Shown: positions 23,671 through 33,485, numbered from the stretch's first letter. The stretch: DNA of 64,000 nt from Pedobacter jeongneungensis (GCF_000633455.1 NZ_AYMG01000010.1:310001-374000); one strand, 5' to 3'. Notes: generated by a model not told the origin, from the sequence alone. Translations and numbers: made by a program.

Positions 23671-26600
23671 GTTTAGCTTATAATTTACAACATTCATTCC
23701 CATCAATTGTTCTAAGAACTTGTTATTGGGGTTTATTTTTAAATTTTTCGAAGGTAAATCGAGCATAATCTGCTTTTCGCTATCAAAAACGGCGAAGTTA
23801 AGTTGGCAGTTCTGTTGTTCAGAGTTTGCCTTATTGTCTGCTAATATGGCTTCAATTTCTCTCATCAATTGGTCGTTAACCCGCTCAATCGGTACCTGGA
23901 TGGTTAAACTTTTCGCCAGTTTATCACGCAGTTCGGACATGAGGTTGATTGCCGTAATCTTAAATTCCCAATCTCCCGCTTTTCCGAAACGTTCTCCTAC
24001 CCTTCCCCTGATTTGTAAGAAATATCCTTCGGTTAAAAATGATTTGAACTTCAAAAAGTCTTCTCCAAACAAGGCCATTTCGCTGGCATCTTCATAATCT
24101 TCGAAAACAAAAGTTCCGAAAGGTTTACCGGTTTTGGTAATCCTTTGCGATGCCGTTACCACCAAACCACCTACACAGAGTTCACGGTTTTTCAGTTTTT
24201 CGAATTCGGCCAAAACCTCTTCGTTGCTATCGCCCATACGCACTTTGTTGATGATGCTGAGCTGCCTAACCCCATGGGTGCAGAATTTATCGAGTTCGAG
24301 TTTATAATTATCCAATGGGTGACCTGAAAGGAAAATCCCGATGGCATCTTTCTCATACTTCAACCTGTCCATTAAAGCCCACTCCGGCGAAACTGGTAAA
24401 CTAGGTTCTAAAATCAGATCAGCTTTTGATCCACCGAACAATGAAGCCTGGGAAGTGCTTTCGTTATTCTGGAAATCGTTGGCATATTTGATAATTTTCT
24501 CAATGCCATTCATCTTATCGTTAGGGCCGATGTAAAAATACTGTGCCCTATGTCCGCCAAAGGCATCAAAAGCACCGCTGTACACGAAACTCTCGTAAGC
24601 TTTTTTGTTTACAATACGGGTGTTAGAACGTTTTGCAAAATCGTAAACACTGGCGTAATGACCATTACCCGTACGTTCTTCGATAATACTTTCTACCGCT
24701 TTTTCGCCCACGCCTTTTACTGCCGACATTCCAAAACGGACTTCTCCTTTGGCATTAACAGAGAATTTAAGATCAGATTCGTTTACATCAGGACCTAATA
24801 CGGTAACACTCATCTGGCGACATTCTTCCATAAAGAAAGCCACCTGTTTAATATCACTCATGTTGTTGGAAAGCACCGCAGCCATATATTCGGCAGGGTA
24901 ATGTGCCTTTAAGTATGCGGTTTGATAAGCAATCCATGCATAACAGGTAGAGTGCGATTTGTTGAAGGCGTAGGATGCAAACGCTTCCCAATCTTTCCAG
25001 ATTTTTTCTAAAGTTGCCGCATCATGGCCTTTCTCTGCGGCCTGCTTTACAAATTTAGGTTTCATTTTATCCAGAACGTCTTTCTGCTTCTTACCCATCG
25101 CTTTACGCAGTACGTCGGCCTCACCTTTGGTAAATCCGGCCAGTTTCTGCGATAAAAGCATTACCTGCTCCTGATAAACGGTAATACCATAAGTTTCTTT
25201 CAGGTATTCTTCGCAGGCATCTAAATCGTATTTAATTTCTTCCTCACCATTTTTACGGCGTACGAAACTTGGGATATACTCCATCGGTCCCGGGCGGTAT
25301 AAGGCGTTCATGGCAATTAAATCGTCGAAAACTGTAGGCTTAAGCTCCTTCATGTACTTCTGCATCCCCGGACTCTCGTACTGGAAAATCCCGATGGTTT
25401 CGCCACGCTGGAAAAGCTCGTAAGTCATTACATCATCAATCGGGAAATTATCCGGATTGAGGTCGATTCCATGTCTTTTCTTCACCAGTTTTACGGTGTC
25501 CTTAATCAGGGTTAAGGTTTTTAACCCTAAGAAGTCCATTTTTAATAAACCGGCGCTTTCTACAACGGAGTTATCAAACTGGGTAACATATAAATCAGAA
25601 TCTTTGGCAACTGATACAGGAACGAAATTGGTAATATCGCTTGGGGTGATAATTACCCCGCAGGCATGAATACCCGTGTTCCTTAACGATCCTTCTAAAA
25701 TCTGCGCCTGTTGTATGGTTTCGGCACTTAAATCTTTTAACCCACCGAGGTTTTTCAACTCTACCACGCGCTCATATTCATCGGGACGTAAAGCGTCTTT
25801 TAAACTCTTTTCATCGAGTGTAAAGATTTTAGCCAGCTTCATGTTCGGAATCAGCTTGGCAATTTTATCGGCCTCGAAAAGTGGCAAATCCAATACACGG
25901 GCAGTATCCCGGATAGAAGATTTTGCCGCCATAGTTCCGTAGGTAATAATCTGCGCCACCTGGCTGGAACCGTATTTATTGATTACGTACTCCATTACGC
26001 GGCCACGGCCCTCATCATCAAAATCGATATCAATATCGGGCATGGATACACGATCGGGATTTAAGAAACGCTCAAAAAGGAGATCGTACTTAATCGGGTC
26101 GATATTCGTAATCCACAGGCAGTAGGCAACTACCGAACCGGCAGCAGAACCACGCCCCGGACCTACCGAAACATCTCTCCGGCGGGCTTCGGCAATAAAA
26201 TCCTGTACAATCAGGAAATAACCCGGATAACCTGTTTTCTCAATCGTTTGTAATTCAAAATCCAAACGCTCGGTAACCTCAGGGGTTAACGTACCATAAC
26301 GTTTTTTGGCACCCTCGTAAGTAAGGTGACGTAAAAATTTATTCTCTCCGCGTTTTCCACCATCGGCTTCATCTTCGGCAACCAAAAATTCTTCAGGGAT
26401 ATCGAATTTCGGTAAGAGTACCTCACGGGCAAGTTTATAAATTTCAATTTTATCAAGAATTTCCTGAATATTCAGGATCGCCTCGGGCAGGTCGGCAAAA
26501 AGCGCCTTCATTTCATCGCCCGATTTGAAATAGTATTCCTGGTTTGGCAATCCATAACGGTAACCACGACCACGGCCAATTGGTGTGGCTTGTTTTTCAC

Positions 26601-28101
26601 CGTCTTTTACACAAAGTAAAATATCGTGTGCGTTGGCATCCTTTTTATTAATGTAATAGGTGTTATTGGTTGCAATCAGTTTTACGGCATGTTTATTTGC
26701 TAAAGAGATTAAAGTTTCGTTTACACGGTCTTCATCTTCCTGACTATGGCGCATTACCTCAACATAAAAATCATCACCAAATTGAGCTTTCCACCAAAGT
26801 AAAGCCTCTTCTGCCTGATTTTCGCCGAGGTTTAATATTTTATTGGAAATCTCTCCGGAAAGATTTCCGGAAAGCACGATGATATCTTCTTTATACTGTT
26901 CAATTACCTGTCTATCGATACGCGGCACATAATAAAAACCTTTTGTATAGGCTATCGACGACATTTTAGCCAGATTATGGTATCCTTTTTTGTTTTTCGC
27001 CAACAATACCATCTGGTAACCGTTATCTTTTGCGGTCCGGTCTAAGTGGTTATTACAAACAAAAAACTCCACACCAACAATCGGCGTCATCACCACCTCT
27101 GTTGGTCGTTCGCCAGCCTCAATTGCGGCAGCGTTTTTAGCTTCAGCAGCTTTATTATGGTTTAAAACATTATTAACAAAATGGAAGGCACCCATCATAT
27201 TGGCATGATCGGTCATAGCTACCGCGGGCATTTTTTGTGCTGCGGCGGCTTTTACTAAATCGGGGATACTGATGGTACTTTGCAATACCGAAAACTGGGT
27301 GTGGTTATGCAAATGCACAAAGGTGGCTGCCGCAAGTTCTTGTTTATTACCTGCAAGGGCTTGTTTAGAAATCCCGCTGCCTTCAGTTTTTTGCTGGCGC
27401 TTACGGATTTCATCAGATGCTGCTTTTAAGTTGATGTGTTTTAAACCAACCCCATCAATTAATCCAGGATTTACCTCCCTAAAACGCGGAAAATATTCCA
27501 CATCTACAAGTAGTTCTTCTTTTTTAAAGACCTCTCTTTTTACCAGCTCTAAAAAACAGCGTGTAGTAGCTTCCACATCGGCAGTAGCATTGTGGGCTTC
27601 GTTAAAAGGAACACCAAATAAATAGGAGTGCAACTCGGTTAGGGTTGGCAGTTTAAACTTACCGCCCCTACCTCCTGGCAATTGTAAAAGCTGCGCGGTA
27701 ACTTCGGTACAGGTGTCTAAAACAGGCATCTCTGCCAGGCGGTTGGCTACACCAAAACGATGAAACTCGCAGCCCATAATGTTTACATCGAAGCCAACAT
27801 TCTGGCCTACAATAAATTTGGCTTTATTTAAAACTTCGTTAAACTTAGCCAGCATTTCATCAAAACCGATCCCCTGTTCAACAGCCAGTTCGGTAGAAAT
27901 ACCGTGAATCCTTTCGGCATCGTAAGGAATATTAAACCCCTCTGGCTTAACCAGATAATCCTGATGTTCAACCAATCTCCCCATCTCATCGTGCAATTGC
28001 CATGCAATCTGTATACAACGCGGCCAGTTATCCGTATCGGTAATTGGTGCATTGAAATTGCGGGGCAAACCAGTGGTTTCAGTATCAAAAATTAAGTACA
28101 T
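23668..28101 (-). CDS. dnaE: DNA polymerase III alpha subunit with N-terminal exonuclease domain
   Basis: This is the replicative polymerase, 1477 residues from the ATG at 28101 (MYLIFDTETTGLP); an ATG 48 bases upstream would add residues unlike an exonuclease start. Residues about 1-210 form a DnaQ-type 3'-5' exonuclease: DxE in FDTETTG and HNATADVEAT for ExoIII. Then come a PHP domain (FVHLHNHTQFSVL), the polymerase core with GPGRGSAAGS and PDIDIDFDDEGRGRVMEY, helix-hairpin-helix (MSAVKGVGEKAVESI) and an OB fold (LCVGGLVVTASQRITKTGKP). Carrying polymerase and proofreader in one chain explains why a separate epsilon need not pair with it. It is monocistronic. Confidence 0.95.
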   Translation of the reverse strand: MYLIFDTETTGLPRNFNAPITDTDNWPRCIQIAWQLHDEMGRLVEHQDYLVKPEGFNIPYDAERIHGISTELAVEQGIGFDEMLAKFNEVLNKAKFIVGQNVGFDVNIMGCEFHRFGVANRLAEMPVLDTCTEVTAQLLQLPGGRGGKFKLPTLTELHSYLFGVPFNEAHNATADVEATTRCFLELVKREVFKKEELLVDVEYFPRFREVNPGLIDGVGLKHINLKAASDEIRKRQQKTEGSGISKQALAGNKQELAAATFVHLHNHTQFSVLQSTISIPDLVKAAAAQKMPAVAMTDHANMMGAFHFVNNVLNHNKAAEAKNAAAIEAGERPTEVVMTPIVGVEFFVCNNHLDRTAKDNGYQMVLLAKNKKGYHNLAKMSSIAYTKGFYYVPRIDRQVIEQYKEDIIVLSGNLSGEISNKILNLGENQAEEALLWWKAQFGDDFYVEVMRHSQEDEDRVNETLISLANKHAVKLIATNNTYYINKKDANAHDILLCVKDGEKQATPIGRGRGYRYGLPNQEYYFKSGDEMKALFADLPEAILNIQEILDKIEIYKLAREVLLPKFDIPEEFLVAEDEADGGKRGENKFLRHLTYEGAKKRYGTLTPEVTERLDFELQTIEKTGYPGYFLIVQDFIAEARRRDVSVGPGRGSAAGSVVAYCLWITNIDPIKYDLLFERFLNPDRVSMPDIDIDFDDEGRGRVMEYVINKYGSSQVAQIITYGTMAAKSSIRDTARVLDLPLFEADKIAKLIPNMKLAKIFTLDEKSLKDALRPDEYERVVELKNLGGLKDLSAETIQQAQILEGSLRNTGIHACGVIITPSDITNFVPVSVAKDSDLYVTQFDNSVVESAGLLKMDFLGLKTLTLIKDTVKLVKKRHGIDLNPDNFPIDDVMTYELFQRGETIGIFQYESPGMQKYMKELKPTVFDDLIAMNALYRPGPMEYIPSFVRRKNGEEEIKYDLDACEEYLKETYGITVYQEQVMLLSQKLAGFTKGEADVLRKAMGKKQKDVLDKMKPKFVKQAAEKGHDAATLEKIWKDWEAFASYAFNKSHSTCYAWIAYQTAYLKAHYPAEYMAAVLSNNMSDIKQVAFFMEECRQMSVTVLGPDVNESDLKFSVNAKGEVRFGMSAVKGVGEKAVESIIEERTGNGHYASVYDFAKRSNTRIVNKKAYESFVYSGAFDAFGGHRAQYFYIGPNDKMNGIEKIIKYANDFQNNESTSQASLFGGSKADLILEPSLPVSPEWALMDRLKYEKDAIGIFLSGHPLDNYKLELDKFCTHGVRQLSIINKVRMGDSNEEVLAEFEKLKNRELCVGGLVVTASQRITKTGKPFGTFVFEDYEDASEMALFGEDFLKFKSFLTEGYFLQIRGRVGERFGKAGDWEFKITAINLMSELRDKLAKSLTIQVPIERVNDQLMREIEAILADNKANSEQQNCQLNFAVFDSEKQIMLDLPSKNLKINPNNKFLEQLMGMNVVNYKLN

Positions 28102-28781
28102 ATTGTGCAGTAAAGAATCAGTCGTTGTAGAATAATAACGGTTCTTCAAAAATAAGGAATTTGAAGGCTGATGCTGTCATCATTTTATCAACAAAATATA
28201 GTGGAAAATAAGAAAATATATTTAGAGCAACGCCTTCTTTTTTGATCAAACCCATGTTATTTGAAGAGCAACGACAGTGGCGTTTTGGGTTCATTCAGCC
28301 CTGCTTTTGGTACAAGTCCCGATAAAAATCGGGTGCTTTCCCCGTCAATCAGGTCTAGTTTACAAAGGCTCGTGCACAAAATCTTTAAAAGCAATAGTGT
28401 AAAAACCTTAGAGGTTTATTTACTGTTAGGCACTTTTTCCCGAAGAACCGCGTCACTTGGTAAATAAACCTGATAAAGTGGAAAGCCCGCATCCCGATTT
28501 TTCATCGGGAGAGGACTTGAAACGATAGCAGGGCTTCACTAACCGAAGTGTAACTGCCGGCCATTTCCAAAATAATATTGACCACCTAAGCCATTCAAGA
28601 ACATCTAAGTAGAGCGACTTAAAAACCTGCGAGATTTAAAACTTACCTTTTTGACGTTTCCAACAAAAACAATATAATAGCAGCTTGTTAAATAAAGTTA
28701 AACTTGCTTAAAAAGAAAGGCTTCAATAAAAAAACTGTTATTTTAGGAATATACTAGGATTCAAAATTGCCAACATACGCC
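28102..28781. repeat. Intergenic region with a palindromic element
   Basis: This 680-bp gap upstream of dnaE holds, at about 28280-28560, a full two-armed member of the dispersed element family. The left arm has CCCTGCTTTTGGTACAAGTC and the inner hairpin CCCGATAAAAATCGGG. The right arm has GGTAAATAAACCTGATAAAG, the inner hairpin ATCCCGATTTTTCATCGGGA and AGGACTTGAAACGATAGCAG, ending CATTTCCAAAA. A GCGAGATTT arm of the CTCGCAGG repeat is at 28626. No gene is apparent. Confidence 0.7.
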
Positions 28782-29477
28782 ATGAAACTCATTTTACTTT
28801 CTCTTTTTATTTTGGGAACTGCCTCATTTGCATCCGCACAAAAGCAGATTAATATGGAATTGAAAAAGCAACTCGATTCTATTTTACAACTCGATCAGGG
28901 CATTAGAGAGTTTGGAGATACAGAAACCTCTGAAGGGAGAAAAGACACTATTGCAGCATTATTTAATTCTTCGAAAGAGGTGCTTCAAAAAAGTCAATGG
29001 ATGATAATGAAGGAAATAGATTCCATTCATCTTAAAAAAGTTGAAGCCATTATTGCAAAATATGGTTATCCCGGAAAAACACTTGTGGGTGAACCAGCAA
29101 ATACCACCGTGTTTTATGTAATACAGCATAACCCTGCTATTATTCCAAAATATTATCCACTGATTGAAAAAGCAGGCAAGAGTGGGGAATTACCTTTTAA
29201 ATACACCGCCATGATGTTGGATAGAAAACTGAGCAATGAAGGGAAAGAACAAATATATGGCACACAGGTATATGGAATACAAATTATGAATCCCCAAACC
29301 GGAAAAAAAGAATTTTTCCAATATGTTATCCCCATTAAAGACGCTAAAAACGTAAATCGAAGACGTAAGGAAGCGGGTTTCGATACAACTGTTGAAGAAA
29401 ATACCAGGCGATTTGGCTTTTCTTATAAAGCATATACGATGGACGAGATTAAGAAAATCACAAAACCATCCAATTAA
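28782..29477 (+). CDS. Exported DUF6624-like protein
   Basis: The 231-residue protein starts with a signal peptide (MKLILLSLFILGTASFASAQ); I prefer the ATG at 28782 to one five codons earlier. The body shows the DUF6624 pattern: LKKQLDSILQLDQGIRE near the N-terminus, then KKVEAIIAKYGYPGKTLVG, FYVIQHN and ALMLDR-like YTAMMLDRKLSNEGKEQIYGTQ, ending in a basic region. The function of the family is unknown; the conserved histidine and Gln/Tyr residues (IQHNP, QIYGTQ) suggest an enzymatic role. It ends at a shared bidirectional terminator. Confidence 0.75.
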   Translation: MKLILLSLFILGTASFASAQKQINMELKKQLDSILQLDQGIREFGDTETSEGRKDTIAALFNSSKEVLQKSQWMIMKEIDSIHLKKVEAIIAKYGYPGKTLVGEPANTTVFYVIQHNPAIIPKYYPLIEKAGKSGELPFKYTAMMLDRKLSNEGKEQIYGTQVYGIQIMNPQTGKKEFFQYVIPIKDAKNVNRRRKEAGFDTTVEENTRRFGFSYKAYTMDEIKKITKPSN

Positions 29478-29480
29478 AAA

Positions 29481-29513
29481 AAACCTCGCAGGCTTTGAAA
29501 ATCTGCGAGGTTT
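29481..29513. terminator. Bidirectional terminator (AACCTCGCAGG palindrome)
   Basis: AAACCTCGCAG / CTGCGAGGTTT arms with A/T-rich flanks on both sides serve the convergent DUF6624 and DJ-1 genes. Confidence 0.75.
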
Positions 29514-29518
29514 AAAAC

Positions 29519-30199
29519 TTATTCTTTTAACGTTTCCAACAAAACTTTTGCGGCCTCTTCTGATGAGCCTGGGTTTTGTCCGGTAATGAGCAAACCATCC
29601 TTTTTCACATAAGAACTCCAGTCGGCGCCTTTGCTGTAATGGCCACCAATTTTTTTAAACTCATCCTCCAATAAAAAAGGCACTACATCGGTTAATTTAA
29701 CAGCCTTTTCTTCCGAATTTGAAAATCCGGTTACGGCTTTACCTTTTACTAAAGGATCGCCATTTTGATCTTTAACTTTAATTAATACACCTGGCGCATG
29801 ACATACGAAAGCCACTGGTTTTTCGGCTTTATAAAATGCTTCGATAAGTGATATAGATTTTTCATCATTTGCCAAATCCCATAACGGCCCATGACCTCCC
29901 GGATAAAATACGGCATCGTAATCCTCTTCGTTCACCGTATTCAGTTGAACGGTATTTGCAAGAATTTGCTGCAACTCTTTATCTGCTTTAAATCTTTTTG
30001 TTGCTTCAGTCTGCGCATCAGGCGCATCGCTTTTAGGATCAATGGGTGGCTGCCCTCCTTTTGGCGAAGCTAATGTGATCTCTACTCCTGCATCTGCCAT
30101 TAAATAATATGGCGCTGCGAATTCTTCAATCCAAAAACCTGTTTTTTCACCAGTATTTCCCAGCTCGCTGTGGGATGTTAAAACCGTTAATATTTTCAT
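29519..30199 (-). CDS. DJ-1/PfpI family protein (Hsp31-like)
   Basis: The 226-residue protein is a type 1 glutamine amidotransferase-like DJ-1/PfpI member. It has the nucleophile elbow VAFVCHAPGVL with Cys and following His, the YPGGHGPLWDL oxyanion region, and the ASPKGGQPPIDPKSD insert typical of the Hsp31/YcdW-like group. Members act as chaperones, glyoxalase III or deglycase-type enzymes on reactive carbonyls. It is probably cytoplasmic. It is monocistronic. Confidence 0.88.
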   Translation of the reverse strand: MKILTVLTSHSELGNTGEKTGFWIEEFAAPYYLMADAGVEITLASPKGGQPPIDPKSDAPDAQTEATKRFKADKELQQILANTVQLNTVNEEDYDAVFYPGGHGPLWDLANDEKSISLIEAFYKAEKPVAFVCHAPGVLIKVKDQNGDPLVKGKAVTGFSNSEEKAVKLTDVVPFLLEDEFKKIGGHYSKGADWSSYVKKDGLLITGQNPGSSEEAAKVLLETLKE

Positions 30200-30308
30200 G
30201 ATGATATTTTTTTAATTATTAATTTACTAAACTAATAGAACTATTATATTCTTCAATGCGTTCAGAATGACAAGAACTATCAACTGAGAACCGCAAACTG
30301 AAAACTGT

Positions 30309-30761
30309 TTAAAAGTGCTCCTGGCTCACCAACTCACTCACCTCGTATCCTTTTTGCCTGCATCTTTCTATAATATGCACCAATAAATCGGCTTCCATTT
30401 TAGGCTCACGTGCCATAATAAACAGGTATTTTTCATCGGGATGCCCAACTACTACATAACTATAATCATCGGCCAGTTCGATAATCCAGTAACCGATTTT
30501 AAAAGGCCATAAAAACTGGGCTTTCATATCACCATCGGCTTTTTCATCATCAAAAAACAATTTAGAAGTAATCGATTTTTCTTCAGGTTTGCCCTCTTTA
30601 TGATAAGTGGTGTACACATCGAAATGATCGTCATCAGCCAATGTGTAAGTCTCAGTAGTCTGTTTCCAATGTTTATCTAATAATGTTGGGATTGAATATA
30701 ATGAATACCATTTGCCCTCAAAGGCTTTATAATCGATATTCGAAATGGGCTTGTTTTCCAT
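30309..30761 (-). CDS. Lipocalin family protein (Blc-like, cytoplasmic form)
   Basis: The 150-residue protein shows the lipocalin GxW signature in FEGKWYSLYSIPT, a second strand motif (FDVYTTYHKEGKPEE), and YWIIELADDYSYVVVGHPDEKYLFIMAREPKM, which is characteristic of bacterial Blc lipocalins (YVVIGxP, WILxR). It lacks the signal peptide or lipobox of E. coli Blc, so it may stay in the cytoplasm or the start may be upstream, though none is evident. Blc binds lysophospholipids and fatty acids. Confidence 0.85.
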   Translation of the reverse strand: MENKPISNIDYKAFEGKWYSLYSIPTLLDKHWKQTTETYTLADDDHFDVYTTYHKEGKPEEKSITSKLFFDDEKADGDMKAQFLWPFKIGYWIIELADDYSYVVVGHPDEKYLFIMAREPKMEADLLVHIIERCRQKGYEVSELVSQEHF

Positions 30762-30908
30762 AATTTGTTAGAACAAAAAAACGCTGTTTAATACTTACTA
30801 AGTAAACCCTGATTAAATTATAAAGTTTTGAAAAGCATTTTTAAACCTTATATTTATTTCTACCTTCGATGGATATTTAACGATTGCAAACCATTAAAAA
30901 TATAATAT

Positions 30909-31847
30909 ATGAAAGTAACGGTTGTTGGCGCAGGCGCAGTTGGTGCCACTTGTGCAGATAATATTGCCCGCAAAGAATTAGCGAACGAACTTGTTTTATT
31001 GGATATTAAAGAAGGTTTTGCCGAAGGTAAAGCAATCGATATGATGCAAACGGCTACCCTTTTGGGCTTCGACACCAAAATTACCGGGGTTACAGGCGAT
31101 TATAGCAAAACTGCCGGTTCGGATGTGGTGGTTATTACTTCGGGTTTGCCGCGTAAACCGGGGATGACCCGTGAAGAACTGATCGGCATTAATGCAGGTA
31201 TTGTTAAAGGCGTTGCCGAAAATATTTTAAAATTCTCTCCGGAAGCCATCTTCATTGTAATCAGTAACCCGATGGATACCATGACTTACCTGGCCTTAAA
31301 ATCATTGGGTTTACCTAAACACCGCATCATTGGGATGGGTGGAACCTTAGATAGCTCACGTTTCAAATTTTATTTATCGCAGGCTTTAAACTGCAATCCG
31401 AACGATTTGCAGGGTTTTGTAATTGGCGGTCATGGCGATACCACAATGATCCCGTTAACCCGTTTAGCTACTTATCAAAGTTTACCGGTAAGCAATTTAC
31501 TCGATAAATCTACACTAGATAAAGTTGCTGCTGATACCATGGTGGGTGGTGCTACTTTAACCGGACTGATCGGAACTTCTGCCTGGTACGCACCAGGAGC
31601 AGCCGGAGCAGCATTGGTTGAAGCCATATTACGTGATGAGAAAAAACTATTTACCTGCTGCGTTTCGCTGGAAGGTGAATACGGACAGGAAGATATCTGT
31701 TTAGGTGTTCCCGTAATTATTGGCCGCAGCGGCTGGGAAAAAATCATCGATTTTAAACTAACTGAAGATGAGCAGGCAGCATTTAACAAAAGTGCCGATG
31801 CGGTGAGGAACATGAACAGTGTACTGGCAGAAATGAAACTGGTTTAA
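30909..31847 (+). CDS. mdh: Malate dehydrogenase
   Basis: This TCA enzyme interconverts malate and oxaloacetate with NAD. The 312-residue protein is of the LDH-like MDH type: VVGAGAVGATCADNIA Rossmann loop, LLDI with the NAD-selective Asp, GLPRKPGMTREELI with substrate Arg residues, ISNPMDTMTYLA, and the catalytic His in VIGGHGDTTMIPL. The Arg in KPGMTR rather than Gln points to malate over lactate. A TTTTG-N18-TATATTTA promoter-like pair lies upstream at about 30825-30855. It is monocistronic. Confidence 0.93.
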   Translation: MKVTVVGAGAVGATCADNIARKELANELVLLDIKEGFAEGKAIDMMQTATLLGFDTKITGVTGDYSKTAGSDVVVITSGLPRKPGMTREELIGINAGIVKGVAENILKFSPEAIFIVISNPMDTMTYLALKSLGLPKHRIIGMGGTLDSSRFKFYLSQALNCNPNDLQGFVIGGHGDTTMIPLTRLATYQSLPVSNLLDKSTLDKVAADTMVGGATLTGLIGTSAWYAPGAAGAALVEAILRDEKKLFTCCVSLEGEYGQEDICLGVPVIIGRSGWEKIIDFKLTEDEQAAFNKSADAVRNMNSVLAEMKLV

Positions 31848-31909
31848 CACCATTCTGAAAATTAGCTTTTAGCGAAAGTATTAAATTACAAGAATAGCCT
31901 TCCTCGATT

Positions 31910-31979
31910 CGTCATTCCCAACTCGATTGGGAATCTTAAAGCCTATTGCATTAGGATTCCCGCCTGCGCGGGAATGACG
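31910..31979. repeat. CGTCATTCCC...GGGAATGACG palindromic element
   Basis: Second copy of the cruciform family at 16099-16193, with outer arms exactly conserved and an inner GGGAATCTTAA / TTAGGATTCCC pair. Confidence 0.75.
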
Positions 31980-32056
31980 ATCGTCCTTTTACATTCATCT
32001 ATTTATGATGATCTATAAGCAGCTTCTTACCTAAGCATAAAAGCACATAAAAAACA

Positions 32057-32482
32057 ATGAGATCAATTTCAATCCCGCTTAAACTGATAAATTTACAGGA
32101 CGACGGCTTTCACCTATTGTTGGAAGTTGTTGTTTTTAAAGAAAAACATCTTGTTGTGCTGGATACCGGTGCATCGCGGAGCGTATTTGATAAATCTTTA
32201 ATTGAGCAACACCTGGCTGAAACACTGCAGGTATCAGATGAGATTAATGCGGCCACTCTTTTTACTACCACAACCACCATCCAGGCCACTATACCTGAGG
32301 TAAAAATCGGCAGCTTAAAAATCAAAGCATACGAAACTGTAGCTTTCGATCTTCAATCGGTTAGCGATACCTACCAACAGTTCGGTCACCCGCCCATTAT
32401 GGGCATTATTGGCGGGGATATTTTAATGCAATATAAAGCCGTAATAGATTATAATAAAATGGTTTTAAGGCTTTATAAGTGA
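32057..32482 (+). CDS. Retropepsin-like aspartic protease
   Basis: The 141-residue protein has a single pepsin-like lobe: the catalytic triad motif DTGAS within VVLDTGASRSVFD (Asp about residue 37) and the closing strand GIIGGDILMQYKAVIDY that packs below the active site. One lobe implies function as a homodimer, like retroviral proteases and bacterial clan AA proteins. No signal peptide is seen. Substrate unknown. The haemoglobin gene starts 6 bp downstream, so the two are probably co-transcribed. Confidence 0.85.
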   Translation: MRSISIPLKLINLQDDGFHLLLEVVVFKEKHLVVLDTGASRSVFDKSLIEQHLAETLQVSDEINAATLFTTTTTIQATIPEVKIGSLKIKAYETVAFDLQSVSDTYQQFGHPPIMGIIGGDILMQYKAVIDYNKMVLRLYK

Positions 32483-32488
32483 CCAATC

Positions 32489-32884
32489 ATGAAAAAGGAC
32501 ATTAACGATAGGAACGACATTATCTTTTTGGTAGATACCTTTTATAAAAAAGTTGCGCTTAACCAAACCATCGGCCCGATATTTACCGATGTTGCCAAAG
32601 TAGACTGGGCACATCACCTGCCAAAGATGTACGATTTTTGGGAAAGCATCCTTTTTGGCAAAGCCACTTACAAAGGCAACCCAATGCTAGTCCATTTTGC
32701 ATTGAATGATAAAACATCACTGCATACCGCAGAATTTGAAACCTGGAAAACGATCTTCTTTAATACTGTTGATGATCTTTTTGAAGGCGAAAATGCCAAT
32801 CTGATTAAACAAAAAGCGCAATCAATTGCCGATTTGATGCATTTTAAAATCAATTCTCCTCAGCAGAAAATCAAAATCGTGTAA
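32489..32884 (+). CDS. Group III truncated haemoglobin
   Basis: The 131-residue protein matches group III truncated globins: FYKKVALNQTIGPIFTDVAKVDWAHHLPKMYDFWESILFG, with the FW dyad and the preceding His region of the E helix, then GNPMLVHFALN carrying the likely proximal His and the ETWKTIFFNTVDDLFEG helix with its conserved Trp. The group binds haem, with proposed roles in oxygen, NO or peroxide chemistry under low oxygen. It lies 6 bp after the retropepsin-like gene. Confidence 0.88.
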   Translation: MKKDINDRNDIIFLVDTFYKKVALNQTIGPIFTDVAKVDWAHHLPKMYDFWESILFGKATYKGNPMLVHFALNDKTSLHTAEFETWKTIFFNTVDDLFEGENANLIKQKAQSIADLMHFKINSPQQKIKIV

Positions 32885-32948
32885 GAAAATTATGTTTTGA
32901 TTTAAACTGGTTTCTTTATAAATTTAGTTAACCAAACTTAAATCAATT

Positions 32949-33485
32949 ATGAAATTCCTAAGAATCTTTATTGGCATTATTGTCATATTGGCAATAATTA
33001 TTATTGTGGGCGGCTTTTTCTTGCCAAAAACTTATACCGTAAGCAGATCTACTGTAATTAACGCCCCTGATACGGTAATTTACAAGAACATTGCCGACTT
33101 TAAAGAATTCTACAAATGGAACCCCTGGGCAAAAATGGAACCTACTGCCAAAACTACTTATGGTGGCGTTGCCGGCCAGCCAGGCCATTTATATGAGTGG
33201 AAAGGCAAAGAAACGGGAAGCGGCTATATGAAAATTAAAAGTGTGGAGCCGAACAAACTGGTTGATATTGAATTAAAATTTATCGAACCTTTTGAAAGTT
33301 TAGCGGATACAAAATTCGAGATCCAGCCTGAAGGCGCCAGCAATAAGGTAACCTGGACCATGAGCGGAGAAAATAACCTGATCAGTAAATGGATGTGTGT
33401 TTTTGTAAGCATGGATAAAATGATCGGAAAAGATTTTGAGGATGGGTTGAAATATTTAAAAGAAAAATCGGAGAAAGGGGTTTAG
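32949..33485 (+). CDS. SRPBCC family protein with N-terminal membrane anchor
   Basis: The 178-residue protein has an N-terminal transmembrane helix (about residues 4-26) and a START-like SRPBCC domain: TVSRSTVINAPDTVIYKNIADFKEFYKWNPWAKM, then GQPGHLYEWKGKETGSGYMKI and the TWTMSGENNLISKWMCVFVSMDKMIG helix. This is the polyketide cyclase/dehydrase 2 type, which binds small hydrophobic ligands; the ligand is unknown. It is 64 bp downstream of the haemoglobin gene and may be part of its transcript. Confidence 0.83.
   Translation: MKFLRIFIGIIVILAIIIIVGGFFLPKTYTVSRSTVINAPDTVIYKNIADFKEFYKWNPWAKMEPTAKTTYGGVAGQPGHLYEWKGKETGSGYMKIKSVEPNKLVDIELKFIEPFESLADTKFEIQPEGASNKVTWTMSGENNLISKWMCVFVSMDKMIGKDFEDGLKYLKEKSEKGV

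Noticed and set aside
28261..28467. 68-codon open frame upstream of the DUF6624 gene
   Set aside because: It lies in the two-armed palindromic element and crosses its inner hairpin.
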